This document shows, piece by piece, positions 59,355 to 64,000 of a DNA stretch of 64,000 nt. The notes under the pieces were generated by a model, which saw only the letters and a list, made by a program, of their open reading frames with translations, was not told the DNA's origin and did no database searches. Position numbers and translations under genes: made by a program. The DNA is from Methylobacterium sp. (GTDB lineage Bacteria > Pseudomonadota > Alphaproteobacteria > Rhizobiales > Beijerinckiaceae), in contig JADCBP010000010.1 of assembly GCA_020253445.1 (NCBI GenBank), forward strand, positions 1 to 64,000. Direction: 5' to 3'. Position 1 is the stretch's first letter. Each line of letters starts with the position of its first letter.

Positions 59355-60221
59355 TCAATGCGACAGGAACAGCGGGACGGTCGGCCGGTGAAGGATTTCG
59401 CGCGTCACGCCGCCCAGAAGCCACTCGCCGGTCCTGGAATGACCGTAACCACCCATCACGAGCAGTTCCGCGCCCTGGAAGCGCGCCTCGTCGAGCAGAA
59501 TTTCCGCGACGGGTTTTCCGTCCGTCGCAACATGCTTTACCTCGACCTTGACATCATGGCGGGCGAGGTGCCGGGCCATGTCGTCACCGGGATTTTGTTC
59601 GCGCTCGGACCAGTCGTCAGCCACGACAACGACCCGGACGAACTCTGCGCCCGCGAGAAGCGGCAGCGCATCGTGAACCGCCCGGCTGGCCTCGCGGGTT
59701 GCGCTCCACGCGATCGTGATCGAGCGCGGGCTTCCCCGGAGAGAGCATTTCTCCGGGACAATCAAGGCGGGACGCCCGGAATGGAAAAGAACGCCCTCGA
59801 ATTCGTTCACAGGCCTTTCGGCCTGGGCGTGAGGCCAGCCGAAGATCGCGCCATCCACATAGCGCGTCTGTCCTGCAATCACGCGCCCGTCATCATCGGC
59901 CATCGCCTTCGCCCGGCGCAATTCGGCCCGTGACCCCTTGCGCTGCAGAATCGCCTTCAGGGCGCTCTCCGTTTCCTGAGCCTCCCGCTCAGCCTGCTCC
60001 TGCGCCATGGCCCAGGCATCGCCGCTGACATCGCCGGCGAAGAATGTCGGCATGATGCTCACCTGAAGCGCCGTGATGTTCCCCTCCGGCGCCAGCTCCT
60101 CCGCGTAGGAAAGCGCATTTTGCGCAGCCGGGGTGCCATCAAAAAAGACGAGCATGTCCTCGAACGCCACCTTGGCGAATCTGGAATGACGCATCGCGCC
60201 GGCCCTGCTCCCGTTCGGCAT
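59355..60221 (-). CDS. Universal stress protein, tandem UspA domains (second copy)
   Basis: 288-aa Usp protein with two halves. The first starts AFEDMLVFFDGTPAAQNALSYAEELAPEGNITALQV. The second contains PRSITIAWSATREASRAVHDALPLL and ends with the nucleotide-binding pattern ELLVMGGYGHSRTGEWLLGGVTREILHRPTVPLFLSH. I chose ATG 60221 because a strong AAGGAGG site lies 6 bases upstream. It is divergent from the SDH_sah gene, with a weak FNR-like box in between (60282-60295). It is not a close copy of the usp at 46624. Confidence 0.92.
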   Translation of the reverse strand: MPNGSRAGAMRHSRFAKVAFEDMLVFFDGTPAAQNALSYAEELAPEGNITALQVSIMPTFFAGDVSGDAWAMAQEQAEREAQETESALKAILQRKGSRAELRRAKAMADDDGRVIAGQTRYVDGAIFGWPHAQAERPVNEFEGVLFHSGRPALIVPEKCSLRGSPRSITIAWSATREASRAVHDALPLLAGAEFVRVVVVADDWSEREQNPGDDMARHLARHDVKVEVKHVATDGKPVAEILLDEARFQGAELLVMGGYGHSRTGEWLLGGVTREILHRPTVPLFLSH

Positions 60222-60281
60222 GCAACCCTCCTTCCAACAGAGCTTATCGTTGCATTCTGGGCCGGAAACGTGCGAATTTCC

Positions 60282-60295
60282 CTGCGCCAGGTCAA
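60282..60295 (-). promoter_or_regulatory. Weak FNR-type box between usp and SDH_sah genes
   Basis: On the minus strand TTGACCTGGCGCAG; the left half (TTGAC) is good, the right half is poor. It ends 61 bases before the usp start, similar to the other boxes of this island. Taken alone it would not be convincing. Confidence 0.4.
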
Positions 60296-60417
60296 GGAGA
60301 GGGATTTCCGCTTCTGCTCGACTGTGCGGCAGATGCGGGAAAGGCGACGCCCGCCGGTGGTTTGCGCGCTGCGCCGCCCGGATGGGCATTCCCTGCCCTT
60401 CCGGCGAGGGAGGGCCC

Positions 60418-61248
60418 ATGAGCTGGAGCGATGCAATCTGGGTTTTCCTGGCGATCTCCTTGCTCCAGCCGCTGCTGTTGCAGCGCTATCTCGATACACG
60501 CCGGCGTTTTCTGATCGCGCGGCTTGAAAAACGCCGCGGGTCCCGCGTCATCCTGCTGGTTCACCGGCAGGAGACGATGCGCCTGCTCGGCTTTCCGCTG
60601 CTGCGCTACATCGACGTCAACGATTCCGAAGAGGTGCTGCGTGCCATCCAGCTGACCGATCCGGACGTGCCCCTCGATCTGATCCTGCAGACGCCGGGCG
60701 GATTGGCGCTTGCGGCTCTGCAGATCGCGCGTGCCCTGAAGGCGCGCAACGCGCCGGTCACCGTCTTCGTGCCGCATTATGCCATGTCCGGCGGAACGCT
60801 CATCGCACTCGCGGCATCCGGGATCGTGCTGTCTCCCCATGCCGTGCTGGGGCCGATCGATCCGCAGATCGGGGAATATCCCGCCGCCACCTTCCTGAAG
60901 GTCGTTCAGCAGAAGGAGCCGGCCGATCTGGATGACGAAACCCTGATCAAGGCGGATATTGCCAGCAAGGCCCTGCGCCAGATCCGCGATGCGGTGGCCG
61001 GATTGCTTGCCGGGCGGCACGACGAGGAGCGGTGTTTCGAGATCGCAACGGCCCTGACCGAGGGGCGATGGACCCATGATTTCCCGATTTTCTCCGAATT
61101 CGCCGCGGAACTGGGCCTCAACGTCTCCACCGCGATGCCGGCTGAAATCCTGCAACTGATGTTGCTTTATCCGCAGCCGGTGCGCGGCGGTGGCGGAGGG
61201 GTCGAATACCTGCCGGGCCATCGTCACAAGCCGGTTGCCAGGCCCTGA
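60418..61248 (+). CDS. Membrane-anchored ClpP-like serine protease (SDH_sah family)
   Basis: 276-aa protein with one N-terminal membrane helix (residues 5-22, AIWVFLAISLLQPLLLQRY) and a ClpP/crotonase-like domain. The nucleophile is probably the Ser in VPHYAMSGGTLIALAASGIVLSPHAVLGPIDPQIGEYP, preceded by DLILQTPGGLALAALQIARAL, the oxyanion-hole glycines. This is the serine dehydrogenase proteinase (SDH_sah) pattern. Such proteases are probably involved in membrane protein quality control, but the substrate is not known. Start ATG 60418. It is divergent from usp and convergent with marC. Confidence 0.88.
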   Translation: MSWSDAIWVFLAISLLQPLLLQRYLDTRRRFLIARLEKRRGSRVILLVHRQETMRLLGFPLLRYIDVNDSEEVLRAIQLTDPDVPLDLILQTPGGLALAALQIARALKARNAPVTVFVPHYAMSGGTLIALAASGIVLSPHAVLGPIDPQIGEYPAATFLKVVQQKEPADLDDETLIKADIASKALRQIRDAVAGLLAGRHDEERCFEIATALTEGRWTHDFPIFSEFAAELGLNVSTAMPAEILQLMLLYPQPVRGGGGGVEYLPGHRHKPVARP

Positions 61249-61299
61249 CCGCGCCGGCTTCACCTCGACCCGGCACGGGCCGGGGCATGAATCACGCCG

Positions 61300-61923
61300 T
61301 CAGGAATGCCCGAAAAGGCGCGACATGCCGAGGCCCGAAACGATCATCTCCACGCCCATCGCGGCCTGAAGCACGCCGAAGATCGCGCCAAGCACGATCA
61401 ACGGGGTTGGGCCGATAACGCGCATGAACCAATGTGCCGAGAGCATCGCCAGCAGGTTCGCCAGCATGATGCCGGTGACAACGGCGAGAATGGCCAGCCG
61501 GTCGACCATTTCAGGAAAGTAGCTTGCAAACAGGATGAGAATGGCGACGCCCATCGGCGTGACAATTCCGGGGATGGCGACAGGTGTCAGGGCGAGGACC
61601 ATGCCGGGTGGTTCGGCGGGGGTTGATGGAGGCGCGCTGGCGCCAAAGATGTTCCTCAACGCGGTCAGCATCAGGATCATGCCGGAGGCCATGATCAGGG
61701 AGGAACGCGACGTGCCGGCCGATTGCATGATCGCCGCGCCAACGAAGACCGCAACAGCCAAGGCCAGAATGGCGAAAATCGCCGCGCGGACAGCGATTTT
61801 CCTCCGGAGGCCCGCATCGGCCCCACCCGTGGCTTTCGCGAAAAGCGGCAGCAGCGCGATGGGCCCCATCATGCTGAAGAGAAGCGTGGCCAGAAGCGGC
61901 AAAGGCACATTCATGTCGCCCAT
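61300..61923 (-). CDS. MarC/UPF0056-family membrane protein
   Basis: 207-aa inner-membrane protein with six hydrophobic segments and the MarC pattern: LLFSMMGPIALLPLFAKATGGADAGLRRKIAVRAAIFA near the N-terminus, IMASGMILMLTALRNIF, then LTPVAIPGIVTPMGVAILILFAS and a C-terminal IGPTPLIVLGAIFGVLQAAMGVEMIVSGL. Function of the family is not known; despite the name no link to antibiotic resistance is proven. Located 12 bases after the outer-membrane barrel gene, likely in one transcript. Confidence 0.9.
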   Translation of the reverse strand: MGDMNVPLPLLATLLFSMMGPIALLPLFAKATGGADAGLRRKIAVRAAIFAILALAVAVFVGAAIMQSAGTSRSSLIMASGMILMLTALRNIFGASAPPSTPAEPPGMVLALTPVAIPGIVTPMGVAILILFASYFPEMVDRLAILAVVTGIMLANLLAMLSAHWFMRVIGPTPLIVLGAIFGVLQAAMGVEMIVSGLGMSRLFGHS

Positions 61924-61935
61924 GGGGAATTCCTC

Positions 61936-63666
61936 TCACAAGGACCAGTAGAGGCTGGCTTGCAACGTGGTCCAGTTCCGGGTGGCGCCGACATTGCGGA
62001 GCGCCTTGCCCGGAACAGCGATGGAGCCGATCGTCTGCAGGAAGAGATTGCGGTTGATGGCCCAGCGGCCGGTGAGGGTGAATTCCTGGCCGATATCGCT
62101 GGAGGTCAGGGTCGAAAGCGCCGGGTTCGCGCCGAGATTGTTCCGCTCCGGCGCGCGCAGAATGTGCCAGTCGAAGGTCACGTTGAGCGTCGGCATCGGC
62201 ACGAGATTGAATTGCAGGCGATGCACCGAGAGGTTGGAATTCGAGGTGAGCTTGCCGAAGCTGATGCCCTGCAGCCAGTTGCCGAGGCCGGTGGAAAGCA
62301 GCGGATCGAACCGGTTGTAGCTTGTGGAATTCGGATTATCGCCGCTGGCATGGGACAGGCGATAGGAGAGGCTCGGCGACCACGGCAGATACGCCGCCTG
62401 ATAGCCGATGAGCCCATAGGCCGCGTAAGCCGACATCCGGAAGCGCTCATGGTCCTGATAGGCGAATTCGCTCGCGAGCCAGAAGCCATCCGCGCCGAAA
62501 GGCCGCTCCCAGCGGAAATGCCCGGCATAGGTCCTGAGCCCCTCGCGCGGCAGGCGCACGCCACCAGGAGCGATCAGCGAGCCGGTGGATCGCGCCACGG
62601 TGATGTAGGTCGCATCCACGGAGAGGCCGGACCGGAACGTGTAGCGCAGGTTCGCGCCGAGATAGCTCGCGCGGGAATCGATATCTGGCAACTCGTCCGG
62701 GTCGATCCAGAAGGCCTTTGCACTCCAGGGCCCGAACCGGGCATCGGCGACGACGGAGAAATCATTCGCGTTGCGCGGGCCGAGATAGGTGCCTGCGCGC
62801 TTGCCGATATTGGCGTTGCCGCGCACGAAATGCACGAGCCAGCCATCGTTCAGCGTCACGTTCTGCCGCCCGGCGCTGATATTGAAGCTGCTGCCGGTTT
62901 CAGGATCGACATAGAGCAGCCCGGCATGGGCGCGTTCGAGATCGGTCCAGGTGCGCGTATCGTTGCGATAGATGTCCTGCCCGATGGACCAGGAGGTCAG
63001 CACCGTCAGCGCGCCATGGGCATAGAAGGGTGTATCCCCGATCTGGGCCGCGCCCGCGAAGCCGAGATCGGTATAGCCCTCGGTCCAGGCCGGCGCGCGC
63101 CCCGGGCGCTTCCGCGCAATCGGGCTGCCGGCCGTGAAGAGCGCGGGATTGCCGAACCACGGATGGAGATCCGAATAGGCCCCCAGACCGCCGCTGATGA
63201 TCGCGGTGAAGAAGGCCCGGTCGCTGCGATAGAGCACGGGGAAGGATCGCGCGTCACCCGCCAGAAGCCCCTGCGCGCCCATGGCGGTCGCCGGCATCGC
63301 GGTTTCCAGCTCGATCACGACCGCGAGGCTTCCCGGCGAGCGGCCCGGCACGAGGCGATGGCTGATCTGCCCCACGCCCAGCCGGCCGCGCGGCGTGGCA
63401 AGCTGGCGCTCGATGAAGGCACGCGAATAGCCTCGCCCGACCAGAGCCTGCATGTTTTCCCGAAGCCGGGCCAGGGCCGCCTGATCCCGCGCCGGGTTGT
63501 CCGAGCCCCGCACGAGAACGACATCCACGCGCTCGATCGGCGCGCCTTCCGCCTGCGCGGCCAGGGGAACGGCGCCGCCAGCCTCCTGCGCATTCCCGCC
63601 ACCGGCCAAAGCCAGCAGGGCCAGCGCCGCGCAGGTTCCGATGGATGCCGGGCGGAAACAGCGCAT
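61936..63666 (-). CDS. Outer-membrane beta-barrel protein
   Basis: 576-aa protein. Residues 1-26 are a signal peptide (MRCFRPASIGTCAALALLAL then AGGGNAQ). The first 120 residues are a periplasmic-type domain (VDVVLVRGSDNPARDQAALARLRENMQALVGRGYSRAFIERQLATPRG). The rest has alternating aromatic/polar strands typical of a large barrel (TPFYAHGALTVLTSWSIGQ, SFNISAGRQNVTLNDGWLVHF, LNVTFDWHILRAPERNNLG) and ends TTLQASLYWSL with a terminal aromatic-hydrophobic pattern. It looks like the alginate-export-type barrels, but the substrate is unknown. Start ATG 63666. The region upstream and the partial SDR gene are on the same strand. Confidence 0.82.
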   Translation of the reverse strand: MRCFRPASIGTCAALALLALAGGGNAQEAGGAVPLAAQAEGAPIERVDVVLVRGSDNPARDQAALARLRENMQALVGRGYSRAFIERQLATPRGRLGVGQISHRLVPGRSPGSLAVVIELETAMPATAMGAQGLLAGDARSFPVLYRSDRAFFTAIISGGLGAYSDLHPWFGNPALFTAGSPIARKRPGRAPAWTEGYTDLGFAGAAQIGDTPFYAHGALTVLTSWSIGQDIYRNDTRTWTDLERAHAGLLYVDPETGSSFNISAGRQNVTLNDGWLVHFVRGNANIGKRAGTYLGPRNANDFSVVADARFGPWSAKAFWIDPDELPDIDSRASYLGANLRYTFRSGLSVDATYITVARSTGSLIAPGGVRLPREGLRTYAGHFRWERPFGADGFWLASEFAYQDHERFRMSAYAAYGLIGYQAAYLPWSPSLSYRLSHASGDNPNSTSYNRFDPLLSTGLGNWLQGISFGKLTSNSNLSVHRLQFNLVPMPTLNVTFDWHILRAPERNNLGANPALSTLTSSDIGQEFTLTGRWAINRNLFLQTIGSIAVPGKALRNVGATRNWTTLQASLYWSL

Positions 63667-63674
63667 GCCGGCCC

Positions 63675-64000
63675 TCAAGACCCGAAGAGGCGCACCACGC
63701 CGCCGCCGCCATGGACATTGATGGTCTGCCCGCTGACCCAGCCGGCGGCCGGCGAACACAGCCAGAGGAAGGCATTCGCCACATCCTGCGGCGAACCGGG
63801 CCGCCCGGTGAGATTGTCCGGGTTGCGCAGCTTTTCCTGCATGGCAGGGTCGATGCCGGCATCGGCATAGCCCGGCGTCATCACCGTGCCGATCAGGATG
63901 GAATTGACGCGCACCTTCTTCGCGAGCAGATGCGCGATCGAGACCATCATCTGGTTCAGGGCCGCCTTGGCCGTGCCATAGGCGAGGATGTCGTAGGCGG
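63675..64000 (-). CDS. Short-chain dehydrogenase/reductase, C-terminal part (cut by window edge)
   Basis: About 108 codons are visible; the gene begins beyond 64000. The active-site motif is AYGTAKAALNQMMVSIAHLLAKKVRVNSILIGTVMTPG, with the catalytic Tyr and Lys 4 residues apart (YGTAK). It ends GRPGSPQDVANAFLWLCSPAAGWVSGQTINVHGGGGVVRLFGS, the standard SDR ending. The final GGGG stretch is followed by an 8-base gap to the barrel gene, so they may be cotranscribed. Substrate cannot be told from this part. Confidence 0.92.
   Translation of the reverse strand, partial: AYDILAYGTAKAALNQMMVSIAHLLAKKVRVNSILIGTVMTPGYADAGIDPAMQEKLRNPDNLTGRPGSPQDVANAFLWLCSPAAGWVSGQTINVHGGGGVVRLFGS

Noticed and set aside
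61723-63870. A 715-codon open frame opposite the barrel gene
   Set aside because: The opposite strand has a signal peptide and barrel-like pattern; the plus-strand frame is a GC-rich shadow.

Overview
The window looks like part of a large alphaproteobacterial replicon. The strongest evidence is a complete repABC cassette (26448-30080, minus strand) with its antisense ctRNA gene, a replication and partition module typical of alphaproteobacterial secondary replicons. High GC, poly-hydroxyalkanoate genes, a BiuH-like biuret hydrolase cluster and candidate FNR/FixK-type boxes fit the same group. I cannot name the genus.

Left part (1-9015): the tail of an IS3-family transposase, an AbiE type IV toxin-antitoxin pair, a Phd/PIN-domain toxin-antitoxin pair with its own palindromic operator, then a LacI-type regulator with a perfect palindromic operator and a five-gene operon (binding protein, two permeases, ATPase, class III phosphodiesterase) that probably imports and cleaves a phosphorus compound. 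Next comes a 5.2 kb Tn3-family transposon (9016-14242) bounded by 35-bp inverted repeats. It has a doubly broken transposase, an intact resolvase and an unrecognised passenger gene, and it truncates a VIT/CCC1-type transporter gene.

Middle (14496-26190): a redox module (PepSY protein, OmpR-type two-component system, DUF2271 protein with a flavinylation motif, PepSY/flavodoxin/FNR reductase, ApbE). Two promoters in it carry the same 49-bp paired operator. A type II-C CRISPR-Cas locus follows: a 5-repeat array, cas2, cas1, a 1099-aa cas9 and a tracrRNA gene. Beside the tracrRNA lies a decayed two-repeat array in exact 36/30 register, and its second repeat appears to supply the tracrRNA promoter.

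Right part (26448-64000): repABC; a domain-permuted photolyase-like gene with a DUF393 partner; a seven-gene biuret-type operon (BMP-family ABC transporter, two isochorismatase-like hydrolases, a 5-formyl-THF cyclo-ligase-like protein); a HlyD/RbbA/YhhJ exporter; a LysR relic beside an NmrA/epimerase gene; and a stress/PHA island (two Usp proteins, PhaC, phasin, host-attachment protein, MacAB-like exporter, P-type ATPase, alcohol dehydrogenase relic, PhaC-like hydrolase, ClpP-like SDH_sah protein). Several promoters of that island carry TTGAY-N4-RTCAA-like boxes, suggesting oxygen control. The window closes with marC, an outer-membrane beta-barrel gene and a partial SDR gene. No rRNA or tRNA genes were seen.
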